Below are positions 23,110 to 34,412 of a DNA stretch of 64,000 nt, piece after piece. The translations under genes were made by a program, and so were the position numbers. This stretch comes from Diphasiastrum complanatum. Lineage: Eukaryota > Streptophyta > Lycopodiopsida > Lycopodiales > Lycopodiaceae. The stretch lies in NCBI GenBank assembly GCA_029204225.1, contig CM055107.1:31707410-31771409 (forward strand), read 5' to 3'. Each line of letters starts with the position of its first letter. The stretch's first letter is position 1. Below the pieces are notes generated by a model that ran no database searches, had not been told where the DNA came from, and saw only the letters and a list, made by a program, of their open reading frames with translations.

Positions 23110-24945
23110 GATGAGGAGGTAAAACCTAGTGATATGACTTTTCAAAATGTAATTTGTGACTCTCAAGAAACTAGATTTGAACACATTCAACAATCTAGAA
23201 GGATCTACACAAGATCTAGACCACAAATTTTGAATCATATCTCTTTCAACCTAGTCAATTGGAAACTAATCTTTGCTATGATCACTAAGACAAAAGCACT
23301 CTATCAAATCACAGAAATAAGATCCAAACACCCCTATTGGACTCAACAAATACCAATGAATCTTCCTCTTGAGAGTTGGAATGGATTTGAAAAGATTTGA
23401 CAACTAGATTTTCCTTTTCTCTTGACTAGTTCTCTCAACTTTTGAGATTCTTGAACAAAGTATGGGTTTTGTTTCAAATACTTGAAAATAAAACTTAGTC
23501 ACTTCTTTTGGATTCACTCTTGACCCAAATAATCTCATCTTAAGATTTGGATTGAATTTGATTTGTTTTGACAACAAATTAAACCACTAATTTTCACAAA
23601 AAAAAGGATCTACACTATATCACAAAAACTTGACATGTATACTTGATTCAAACACACAAAGATCAGATCCAATCACCCCTTTTGGAATCCCTCTTGACCC
23701 AAAGAATCTCACTCTTGAGATTTGGAATGGACATGAAATGGTTTGATAACAATCTATGTCAATAATTTTTCACCAAGCTTGAAAATTAGACATCTAGAGA
23801 TTCACAAAGATCCCAATCATGTATGAACACTCAAATATGGACTCCTCCCTATTCTAGACTCCCAATGGGATCACAACTTGATCCTCACACTCTCAAAAAG
23901 AAAGTTGAATAGAACTTATTTGAGTTTCATACATATAATGTCAAAGTTTTGCTCAAAAAATTGAATTCATTCACCCCTATTGGACTCCACCAAGTACCAA
24001 TGACTCTACCTCTTTAGAGTTGGAATGAAATTCAAATTTTCAGAAATGTGATGCTTCTCTCTCACTAAGATATGTGCTTACAAAGTGCTATTACCACTTA
24101 GCAAGATTTGATCACAATGAATAAGACAAATTTTCCACCAAAGTCAAGAATTAAGTTACTAGTTCTTGCCCTCTACAAAGGAAGGATCTCTTGAAAATTT
24201 TGGATCAACCACAACACATATGCCTCACTCACCTTTATGACTTTAATTCAAGCCAAAAAACACACTTACACACTTGAGTAGGGGTGAACAATGTGAGTTG
24301 GATCTCAAATTTTTCTCCTAGTACTTGCCAACAATTCTTATCACCTTGTATAGGTAGATTTGGCCTTTATGAGTGTTTGTGCTTTAGAAATTCACTAAGA
24401 TTTCACTTGGAGGACTGATCCAAGAGTGTCTTCTAGCATTTAGATGCTTCTAGACTCGGCCCTTTCACTCTTGAACAAGTCTAGAATGAAGGTATAATGG
24501 ATTTCAATCACTCCCCTTGCAAATCACTCCTTAATCTTTGGTTTATAGCACTCTTTCTCTCTCAACTTCAATGTACACTCAAAAAATCAGAGAATCAACT
24601 TCAATGTACTGTAAACAAGATTTAATCCATCTATATGATTGATCTAAACCAAGAACAAATCAATGGAATAGAAACAATGCAAGCGAAAGCTTGAAAAATG
24701 CACTAAATTGACTCAAAATTGGGTGTATGAAGCTCAAAATGCACCAAACTGAATTTTACTGTCCAAAACAGGTCTTGTACTGACCCACACGTGTGTAAAG
24801 TACACCTGTAGCCCACAACAAGATTTTGTACAAATATGATGGTTCTAGCTATCCATTCAACCTCGCTACCTCAATATTAGCTTGTTTCCAAAAACCTACC
24901 AATTTGGGTATAGTTTAGATCAATGCCTTAAATGCACTTGTACTT
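23110..24945 (-). other. Long untranslated leader of element C
   Basis: About 1.8 kb between PBS and ORF without an open gene. It is similar in sequence to the leader of element G (61024-62683), for example the stretch TTGAGAGAACTAGTCAAG before the gag-like ORF. A CACACGTGTG box lies near 24786. Confidence 0.6.
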
Positions 24946-24958
24946 GGCTCTGATACCA
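24946..24958 (-). other. Primer binding site of element C
   Basis: TGGTATCAGAGCC on the minus strand abuts the 5' LTR end (CTTTCACA). Confidence 0.92.
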
Positions 24959-25807
24959 TGTGAAAGTACAGCAACAAAGACCAAGAATGGATCCAAATCA
25001 GATCCACAAGTGTGATTGGGTGTTAGATTAGATTGATCTACCAATCTACACAAGATTAGATAGCACTAGATCAAATCTACATCAACAAATCTAACAAGAA
25101 CAATCAAATATGATCAAAACTTGTACTTGCTGGTTTCACACATGTAAAGACCTGTCAGAGTACGGACTACCAGCAAATAATGAAGTACACTAAGCTTAAA
25201 AACCATTAGAAGCATAAAATCACAAGACAAATGGAGAGATTACTCAAGATATGCACCAAAACCAAGATTTAGCTTTCTTGTCAATTATGGCCAAATGAGC
25301 CACCATATATACACAAGAGCTGATGATTACTCAGCTGATTTGGCACGTGTGAGAGTTCCTACTCATCAAAAGATCCACCAGTAATCATCAATGTGGCACA
25401 TGAACCAGGTTTCCTAACTTATGGCCACCTTCCTTGATTTTAGGCAATTTTCCTAATTTATAGGGACTTGCACAAATATCTACTACAAGTTGGATCTCAC
25501 CTACTACTGATGTTTTAACACATATAATCAGTCCTTGGCACGTGTGATATCACTCCTATCCATGTGAAATAGCTTTTCCTACCAATAAAATGATGCCAAG
25601 TGGCATATAGCTAGAAAACTAGATTTTGGCCATTTTAGCCACTGGATCTCAAATGAAATGGTATGTACAACCTATATGACTCATCTAAATGATAAATGCA
25701 TTTATTTCACACGTGGGAACAGGCTCCACACATGTCTTATGATGATATGTACTACTCATAATGGTATTCACAAGATATGATCAAGTTAGCTTTTGCCAAT
25801 TTTAACA
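24959..25807 (-). repeat. 5' LTR of element C (849 bp)
   Basis: Intact LTR running TGTTAAAATTGG to CTTTCACA on the minus strand. It contains the uninterrupted site CTCACCTACTACTGATG near 25497-25513 that element B hit in the other LTR, a TATATA box near 25310, and several CACGTG and CACATG boxes. Target duplication ctatc follows at 25808-25812. Confidence 0.94.
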
Positions 25808-25812
25808 CTATC

Positions 25813-26013
25813 CACTTTATCACCTGCAAAATCAGCATCTGAATATGCCCTGAAAGCAAGATTAGATCCATCATACAAAATGCCAAAGTTCTTGGTGGCT
25901 GAGATGTACCTCAACACCCTTAGAAGTGACTCCATTCTTACTTTCCAAGTTGAATTATTACTAGAATTTAGCCTCTCACTAGCCTCAAGAAGATAGGCTC
26001 CAATATAACCCAT
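25813..26013 (-). pseudogene. Element D: gag start fused to RNase H by internal deletion
   Basis: From ATG 26011-26013 the minus strand reads MGYIGAYLLEASERLN ... WKVRMESLL, a copia gag N-terminus. It then passes without a break into RVLRYISATKNFGIL and YSDADFAGDKVD, part of RNase H. All of the capsid, zinc knuckle, protease, integrase and RT is missing between them. The RNase H frame resumes at 5949 on the other side of element C. The stretch 26014-26351 upstream is the untranslated leader of D. Confidence 0.88.
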
Positions 26014-26356
26014 TCTAACTAGTAACAAGTACATCAAATGTACTATTAAAAGGCTCTCCCTTCTCTCTTTCTCAGAATTTAGCTACAAAGCTACTCTCTT
26101 GAATCTCACAAAACTCAAGAAGCAAGATCTATACTGATCTTAAACTCGAAAAGACTTGGAAAATTGAATTCTACACAATCTATTCAATTTAGAAGCTCGA
26201 ATTTGTCTCTTGGAAATTCCAATGCCTTCCTATGGTGTCTAGAATGGACTCTTGAACAAAAAACATAAGCCTCAAGACTCACTCTCAATGATTTGGAGGT
26301 TTAACAAACATCTAACACCATTCCACATCAAATCTATAATGAGATCAATGGATTTT

Positions 26357-27618
26357 TGTTGTACTATACCAACAAGGTTAATATAGATTTTGTAGTAAAT
26401 AGTATCGTTCCCACAAAGGACAGCGTTAGAAAGTTATGTTTTTGGTACAATCTATGATAAGTGGTTTCGAGTATTATTCTGGTTGTCGACAAACATTAAA
26501 AAGTCACCAGTATTACTTGTGTTTGGAGAATGTAATGTTAATAATTTCAGAACAACAATCTGGCCTCTATCAAATCTAATGAAACGCGTTCTACAGATGA
26601 GATGTTATCAGAGTAGTACAGCAGTACTACACTCTGGCTGATTAAGGTGTCAATAGAGAGTCGAGAAGTGTTCGATGTATTCGCGACTGTGCAGACAGTT
26701 AATTAATCGCGTTCACAAACTGTTTGTTTCTAGACAGAAGTCCTCAACAACTTAAGTCCAATTTAATGGTTAAAGAACATGAATAGTTTTAGAGCACGTT
26801 AGAAACTTATGTCAATTACAATCAGGAACACAGATCAAAAACTCAATTCTTCAGACAGGGATTGTCATCTCATATGTATACATACAGCTTTATTCAATGA
26901 ACGTGCTAGACTGCACCAAAGATAGTCGTTATTCAAGTGCCGAAAAGAAAGTATTTGTGACAGACGAATAAGATGGTCTTAAGACAGTTCTTTAGAGCAT
27001 GTTTTATGGATACACAACAAATGACTGTAATGCACTAGAGAGTATGTCTGATCAGAGAGTAATTCATGTAATGCGTTAGAGATTGCTAGTAGACTCAAGA
27101 TCACTCACACTCAACAGTGCGGAGAACAAAGATAAGGGAGAATAACTCTCAGCACTCTATTCATTTCTTCAACCTCTTACATATGCATAAACTCTTCTCT
27201 CTCGATGCTCGAGACTGAAGTGTGAGATCAATATATGTTCTACGGGACGAACAAACACACCTCTAAAACAATAGGAGCGTCGCTCCCGCGAAAGAGTCTA
27301 GCTAACAATTAGACTAAGTATACATTCAATTATACCATAAGAGGTATATTTAACTAAGAGTTAAGACTACTCTAGTTTAACATGTCTTTTCATATCTAGT
27401 CGTTTCGGTGGACGACCTAGTAAAGGTTATCCAAGGCAATGTCTTTCCTTTGAAAGGTCTTGCCCTTAATTACAAGGCAAGTACTTAGGAGATATATTCT
27501 TGAAAAATGACTTAAGCCTCTTTATGATTTATACTTATCTAGCTCATATCTTCATGTTTGAGTATATCATGCCATATTTATGTTGATATTTAATATTTAA
27601 CAATTTCGTGGCATCACA
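26357..27618 (-). repeat. LTR-like block of element M (1262 bp)
   Basis: On the minus strand it starts TGTGATGCCACG right after a purine tract GAGGAAGGGGATA (27619-27631) and ends GTACAACA at 26357. No second copy is in the window, so the assignment rests on the termini and the polypurine tract. The 5 bp to its left are atttt. It is inserted in or next to the leader of element D. Confidence 0.55.
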
Positions 27619-29925
27619 TATCCCCTTCCTCAAATGTGAAACATCCTTGTGAACATATCATCTTTATTTCAAGGATTATTCGCAAAACATTCTTGTTCTT
27701 CAGATTTTCGTTAAGGCAAAAAGATATTTCTTCGTATGATTTTTCCTTTAGATATTTCTTCGTCTTAGAGAATATGTGTCTTGATGTTTCTTTAATTGAA
27801 TAGATTGTTTCGAGTTGATCTTTGAATTGCTGATAAGAACTGGAATCAAACTTCAAAACATCTTTAAACTTCAAATATCTGGATTCAGCATCACATATAG
27901 AAACATCACCACGACAAAGGCACGAATGAATATTCAGGAACGATTCAATTCTTCTGGTAATTTTTGAGCAAACTCCAAGTTTTGTTGAGCCTCAATCAAC
28001 AGCAAGTCTTCTTTTGATTTCGTGTATCGACCAACTGGTAAGTTGCCGAATTCTTCTAGCTTAACCGGGAGCAATGTTCCATCGAACAGCTCCTGAGTTA
28101 ACTTTGTATCTTCGTCTGAATCACTACGGAGGGTGATTTCTTTACAGTAACGAGCTAAAAATCTAATAAAAGAGCTTTTAACATAAAGATTTTGAACGAA
28201 AAACAATGTCTTTGCCACGAAAGTTCCAAACTACCAAAAAGGATATGTACAGAACTTCTTGTAACGAAATGACTTTCTTCTGTCTTGCAGATTATGTCGA
28301 ATCTCCGCAAAATATTCTGCAAGGTTCCACTCCCAATCCACATAAAGACTGAAGAGTTCAGGATAGGCCATATTTACATTTATCAGCAAACCTGCATCGT
28401 CGAACGTGCCTAGATCCGCAACAACTTGAGGTTTATACAGCTGAAACGGCGACTTTCGCTTCCAAAAATGTCGTTTATTGTCTTCGTTCCTCAAAAATTG
28501 AAATTCTTTGATTCGCATATATTCAAGAGCATACATAGCCGAAGAGCCTATGTATAACTCTGCTGATCCGAATGGTACGACTTGGAATTTTCCCTGGATT
28601 ATGCTCCAAAAGAGACATCTTTTCTGTTCGATAGAGTGCTGGGCCCATAACCAGAGAAAGTCGTCCTTGTCCCAAGGTCGCTTCCACTCATTGAAGGCGA
28701 GGCCTACTGCACCTGGTAGCATCATGTAATCCACACACCATTGCAATTCAATATTAAATGCATGTGGACACCACTTCCAGAATCGTTCAGCAAATGCACG
28801 AAATCTTTCAGCACATACCTTTGACTGATTGTGTCGTGTTCACTTTGGCTGTGTAGATGCAGTTGCCAAATCCTGAGTTTGCAACTCAGCAGTCAGCTTC
28901 TGATCGTCCAATTGCTGCTTGAGATCTGACAGCTCCTGTTCGAGCTTGTCAATCTTCATGACTGCCTCCAAATATTCAGGATGGTCTGAGGCTCCGGAGC
29001 AGACAGACACAGCTTGAAGTTGTTGTGTGAGGTCATCAATACAAAACAGGGTTTGAAGGTATTCTTCTTGTGAATTGGGCCCGCTGCGTGGCTTCACTCG
29101 AGAGCTCCTTCAGCTCAGCCAACTCTTCCTCGACAAGTGCCTTCGCATCCTCGAGCGGTTGCAAGAACTCGACTCGAAAATTTTTGAGCATCTGGCCTTG
29201 GAGCTGGTTCAACTTTGTGAGGACGACTATGATTGACCCTGCATTGGTGCTTAGAGAAAGAGCAGCTTCTGTCTTTATTCGCGTCATTCGCTCCTCTTGT
29301 AAATATTTTTGGAGAGCGACATTGTGTTGATTTGCAGCCAAAAGTTGTTGCTTCAAAGAATTATTTTGAGTCTGAAAATTGTCATACTTGGCCTCAATCG
29401 CCTTATTTGTCTGCTTCAAAGAATCAGCTTCATTTATTAGAGTCTGAAGCTGTATTTCGAGAGAACAATTTTGTTCAATCAGTTTCGAGTTGTCTGATTC
29501 AAGCGAATCGATCTTCTCGTAGGACGCTTTTAGAGAGTCTTGGCATCTTCTTTCTGAGTTGACAAACTCCATAGTGAGCTTTTGGTGATATTTGTCAAAC
29601 TCATAGACCTCAGCCACTAAGTTCTTCTTTCTTTTGGTCATGGTGCGAAACCACTAGGGCTGGTTGTCTGGTTCATCTTCATCTTCCACAAGTGCCCCAT
29701 TGTTGCCTTCAGCAGCTGTTCGAGCCTTTTCTGACGTATCGGATTGAGTTGCATCATCATCCAAGGTAGATGCACTCTACTGCTTCTGGGATGTGGAGAC
29801 AGATGCTGGCTTTGAAGAATCAGTAGCAGCAACAACATCTGTATCCATAGCACTAGTATCAACTGCAGCTTGTTGTGAAGGTGCAGTATCTATTTCCATA
29901 GCAGTGGCAGTCAGATTCTCTTGAC
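27619..29925 (-). pseudogene. Element M internal region: decayed coiled-coil protein gene, family unknown
   Basis: Minus-strand frames form one decayed gene. It begins with an acidic Ala/Ser/Thr-rich region (about 29925-29650, two stops), then MTKRKKNLVAEVYEFDKY opens a long heptad-rich coiled coil (29641-29040; SLESDNSKLIEQNCSLEIQL). A frameshift near 29090 leads to a second coil (LEQELSDLKQQLDDQKL). After a TGA comes a Trp-rich globular region (FWKWCPHAFNIELQWCVDYM, PWDKDDFLWLWAQHS; to 28231), then more fragments to 27934. I do not recognise it. A gag-like protein of a large non-autonomous element is a guess from its place next to the LTR-like block. Confidence 0.45.
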
Positions 29926-30282
29926 ACATTAAACTTTCCAGTTTCTAAGTTGACTAGTCCCATTGAAGGTCCAAGCTCTTCTACTTTTGACGAACAACAA
30001 ATCAACGACATATCAGAAGATGATGATGTTGCAGATCAACAACTACAGTATGATGGAAATAATCAACTTCTTGTATTACCCAGAAGATCATCAAGGACTA
30101 GCAGACCACCTGAAAGGTATATCGACGTGTCTGCTGCCTATCTTGTTCAGGAACCGACGTCTGTCCAAGAGGCACTCAGTCAGCCTGATTCTGATCTCTA
30201 AAAAGAAGCTATGGATACAGAGTATTCATCGCTTATCAAAAACCAGACATGGACAATTGTCGAATGGACAATTGTTTCAAAG
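29926..30282 (+). pseudogene. Copia fragment F: integrase-RT linker
   Basis: Plus-strand translation has SEDDDVADQQLQYD, LPRRSSRTSRPPERYID and EPTSVQEALSQP, then after a TAA EAMDTEYSSLIKNQTWTIV, the standard linker and first RT residues of a copia pol. RT residues up to the fingers and palm are deleted before the solo LTR at 30283. The fragment continues at 31118. Confidence 0.85.
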
Positions 30283-31117
30283 TGTGAAAAATGCAAAAAT
30301 TATGCTTGGTCAAGGCAAAATCTATGTATATAGGATGATTACACATGTGTGGAGCCTGTTTCCACGTGTGAAATAAATGTACTTTTCATGTCGTACAATC
30401 ATGTAGCTTGTACATATAGTTTAAATCAAGTTCTATTGGCTAAAAAGGCCAAAATCATGTTTTATAGTCATATGCCACATGGCATCAATCTAGAGATTGC
30501 ATGAAGCCACATCATGAGATTAGGTGTCAAATCCCATGTGTAGAGGTCTGCTCACACGTGTGGAATAAGCTAAGGAAGTCGAATTTGCACTTCTAGAAGA
30601 GTTTTTCCTAGTTCTCTAGATAGAAGAAAAATGGACCAAAAGTGTTCAAAATAGAAGATTTTGTCCAAGTGTCAATTTTGCATGATGAATCATCACATGA
30701 CAAAGCACCCTCTCACATGTGAGATCAGAGGGATGATTAGTACCATGAGCTCCCACTTTTTGTATATATAGAGCCACATTTGGCCATAATTAACAAGCAA
30801 CACCAATCTTGGTTTTGGAAGTAATTCTTGTCAATTTCATCATTTGTCTTGATTTTTCTTGATAGTTTTGAGTTCCTATCATATATTGTACCTTGATTTC
30901 AGGCTGGAGTCCGTACTCTGACAGGATTTCACAAGTGTGAAACCAGCAAGTACAATTCCCTTTCATTTATGATTGTTCTTGTTAGATTTTCTCATCTAAA
31001 TTCGATCTAGATTGATTTAAATCTTGTGTAGATTGATAGATCAATTGTATCTAATATCCAATCACTCTTGTGGATCATTTTAGGATCCATTCTTGGTCCA
31101 ATTTTGCAGATTTCCAC
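30283..31117 (+). repeat. Solo LTR of the E/G family (835 bp)
   Basis: Starts TGTGAAAAATGC, ends GATTTCCACA, flanked by target duplication caaag (30278-30282 and 31118-31122). No internal region follows: the flanking copia F continues on both sides, so this is the product of LTR-LTR recombination. It matches the split LTR of element G (54016-54386 plus 60549-61010). TATATATA lies at 30763-30770, a GTCCGTACTCTGACAGG block near 30909, and CACGTG and CACATG boxes along its length. Confidence 0.93.
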
Positions 31118-32150
31118 ACAAAGGATCAATACTTTGCTTATTGATCATGGCTACACACCTAGCTCTTCAGATTCAAATTTTTATTTCAAAGCAGTGCATC
31201 AGTCTTTTATCATTTTCACTTTATACGTGGATGATACATTGCTTTTCAGCAACAGTACCAATTTGATAAAAGAGGCAAGGACAATGTTATCTTCCGAATT
31301 CGACATGACCGATCTGGGCGAGGCTCATTTTTGCCTTGGTATACAAATCCACAGAGACAGAAAACAGAAGTTGGTTTACATTACACAACAGAGGTACATC
31401 TACAACATGTTAGTCAGATATAATCTAATGAACTTACCATTCTATTATAGAATCTCTTATGTACGCCATGATCTGTACCAGGCCAGACACAGCTTTTGTA
31501 GTCAGCTCTCTCAGTCAGTTTATGACTAATCCTAGTGTAACACATTGGAAGGCTCTTATCAGAGTCATGATATCTTTGAGCTACTATGGACTTTTGCATT
31601 TTTTATGGATCAGTCGGCAATGACAAACTCAATTTACTCAGTGGTTACACAGATGCAAGTTGGGCAGGAGATGTAGACACTCGTAAATCCACTTCTAGAT
31701 TTACATTCTTCCTCAACAATGGTCCAGTTTCTTGAAACAGTCGCAAGCAATCTTCAATAGCCTGTCTTCCACTAAATCAGAGTATACCGCAGTCTCTCAA
31801 GCTACAAAGAAAGCAATTTGGTTGAGGAATTTACTCTCAAATATCGGTTTGAATCAATATGCTCCGACGACATTATTTTGTGATGATCAAAGTGCCATTG
31901 CTTTATCAGCCAACCCTATATTTCATTCTAGGAGTAAACATATTGAAATGAAGTATCATTTCGACGTCAGAAGCAAAGTTCTCAACGAAGAGGTCAGATT
32001 GTAGTACGGTAGAACGCAAGATATGACAACATATGTTTTTACCAAAGCATTAAGTTTGGAAGCACACAAAAGATTCTGTGTAGAACTAACTTTGAAGGTA
32101 GATCTGACGACGACCATTTCCCGTAGCAGGTTCTTGAACTGGTTAATGTG
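31118..32150 (+). pseudogene. Copia fragment F: RT palm and RNase H
   Basis: After the solo LTR the translation gives QRINTLLIDHGYTPSSSDSN and FTLYVDDTLLFS (catalytic YVDD), MTDLGEAHFCLGIQI, then after frame breaks TDASWAGDVDTRKST, SSTKSEYTAVSQ, FCDDQSAIALSANP, HSRSKHIEMKYHF and VFTKALSLEAHKRF. This is the RT palm through to the RNase H C-terminus. Several stops and shifts show decay. No LTR follows. Confidence 0.87.
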
Positions 32151-32399
32151 AATCTGTAATGAACCACCATATTTTTGCGTTGACAAAAATATTGCATTTG
32201 ATCATTTTGGTACAAAATTCTATGATCCAAGGAAAGACAATGCAAATAGGATAGGAAGTGTTTCCTCCTTTCTTGTCATGCAAAAGTTCATTCCCAAGGG
32301 AGTAATGTTTATTCACAAAGACTTATGCAGCTGAAGATGAAATCCTAACCAATACCAAGCATTCACTCTAAATCATCAAAATTTAAGCTCTCCTCTCTC

Positions 32400-32429
32400 C
32401 CTCTCCCTCCCTCCCCCCCCCCGTCGTCT

Positions 32430-32493
<64 letters not shown>
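32400..32493. repeat. Poly-C / (CT)n microsatellite
   Basis: C-rich block with runs of 9-10 C, followed by about 26 CT repeats. Confidence 0.95.
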
Positions 32494-32494
<1 letters not shown>

Positions 32495-34032
32495 ATGCCA
32501 CCATCACCATTGTTAGTTGCTCCACCATGACTTTGAAGTTAGTCATGGATATCTTCTAATAGAAAAAACAGAAATTAATATTAGTGATGCATATCAATGT
32601 GAGTGGAGCTTGGCCATGCAAGGTTCTCCGGATGGAGAACAAGGTGCCGTATGGACACTCCCCATCAAGAATATCCTTATGTATATTAGAAACATGTAAA
32701 GGGTTTGCAATGGTCACCATGGCTTTGCATGGTGAAAGTTGAACTTTAATTTCAAAAGCAAAGCTATCATAATACAAGAAGCAATGCAATACAAAGCTAC
32801 GTAGGTAAAAATTCCTTGCACTCTCAACATTATGCGCAAGAAAGTCCTCCTCCTATTTTGAACATGTCAACATCTTAAGGGTGTGCAATCCTTGTCAATA
32901 ATCACCTTGTATGAAGTTGAAGTTTACGACCCTGTAAGGTCAATGCAATGCAGTAATCACGTTCTACATAAGGCACGGAGGCACATACACTTACATGAAA
33001 AATCTTTGGTCCAAAACATGTTGGCCAGGCAGCAAACATTCAATGAATGAGGCCCAAAACATTTGCACGGGAGATTATGTGCTCGGCTAGCCAAAAAAGA
33101 CGTACAAGCATCTTTGAACAAATGAAGTATTGTGAGTTTGCACTTCCATGGAGTGTGTTAACTATTATTAATTATCATGGTTTTATGTGTGGGTAACCAA
33201 GAGAGAGTCATCGTGTTTAGGTAAGGAGTTGGTTGAAGAGAGTTCATGGCCAAGCTAAGGGATATAAAGGGGGGCAACAATGAAGAGAGGGATGTTTCCT
33301 CAATAAGGTGGTTTATCCGTGGAGTTATGCGTCCACAAGACGATCTCGTGCATATCTAGCACAATGAACCTTCTGAAATGCTTGAGTCAAAACTCAAGAA
33401 AAGCTCAACCATACAAGACTTAGAGACTGGTTGGGATTTTTTTACCTCTACGTGCTGATCTATTATTGCTCAGTTGTTGATTGAACCACCACTCTCACTG
33501 GAGCACTGTGGTGTTGAATACACTAATCCCTTTATGAGCGCCATAGGCTATAAGTCAAATTGGGTGTTGGGGGGAAATTTCACAATAGAATAGAGAGTTG
33601 AGGGCCTTTCAAGAAAATTGGAACTTGGTAGGTACTCTCTCCCTCAAGAGTCAATAATAATAAAATAGCTATAATTAAGTAAGGCGGTTGCAGTATGGCG
33701 GGCCCTGTGATCCGACAGCAAAGAAAAACAACCGGCTATACTTTCTAAGTACTGTGCCGACCGGACAAACCTGTAAAAAAGACAGAGAAATGCAACCCTG
33801 GTACACACCAGGTGGCGGGTTGATCCGGTTAATTTTGGCTCATACAACAACAGAGGCCCAAGACGTCGGAGAAAACGCGTCTGATTCCCAGTTTTTTTCA
33901 ATCAACGTGGCTTTGTCAGAAATGGCCACGCAATCAAAATTCTCTATCCCATAAGCATTACTTTATCAAAATACTTTGGTTCATCATGAAACAATTGTTT
34001 TCACTCCTCAGTTCCCTAGGGCTATGCCTCGG

Positions 34033-34052
34033 GTTAGGTTTAGGGTTAGGGT
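34033..34052. promoter_or_regulatory. Telo-box-like sequence upstream of thioredoxin
   Basis: GGTTTAGGGTTAGGG holds two joined telomere-type units about 370 bp before the thioredoxin start. AAACCCTAA (telo box) elements are common near the starts of plant housekeeping genes. Function here is inferred. Confidence 0.4.
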
Positions 34053-34412
34053 CTGTCATAAGTTTCTCGGAATGGGGGATGGGAGAAAACAGCGATATAT
34101 ACTGAGTACGATGGAGAGAGAGAGAGGGAGAAGGTATATCGCCATAGCTGTAGAGGCAGCTGATGCAAGGAGGTCTGAACGTAGAATTGGGTTGTGTCAT
34201 AGAGGAGGAAGGATCGAGAGGGGGAAGGTGGGAAGTGTGCTTGTACAATAGCTGCGGATCGGTTTCCTGCAATTGGGTAAAGGGAATCGCGATCTGTAGA
34301 TTGATCGATCGATCAAGCGGATCGTTTGGAAGCAGCTCAAATCAGAAAGTGCTGATTGGAAGAATAAATACATTGACCAGTTGTGTTTTTCCTGCATTTG
34401 GCAGCTGAGGAA

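Larger units (their letters stand above)
32151..34412. other. Gene-poor stretch upstream of the thioredoxin gene
   Basis: Contains a C-rich run then (CT)n (32400-32493) and otherwise no recognised coding sequence. The part 33680-33930 is richer in G+C than its surroundings. From about 33960 it is probably promoter and 5' UTR of the thioredoxin gene. Confidence 0.5.

Noticed and set aside
33644-33954. Open frames of 85-88 codons on both strands before the thioredoxin gene
   Set aside because: No recognisable domain and opposite-strand overlap; probably chance in G+C-richer DNA.
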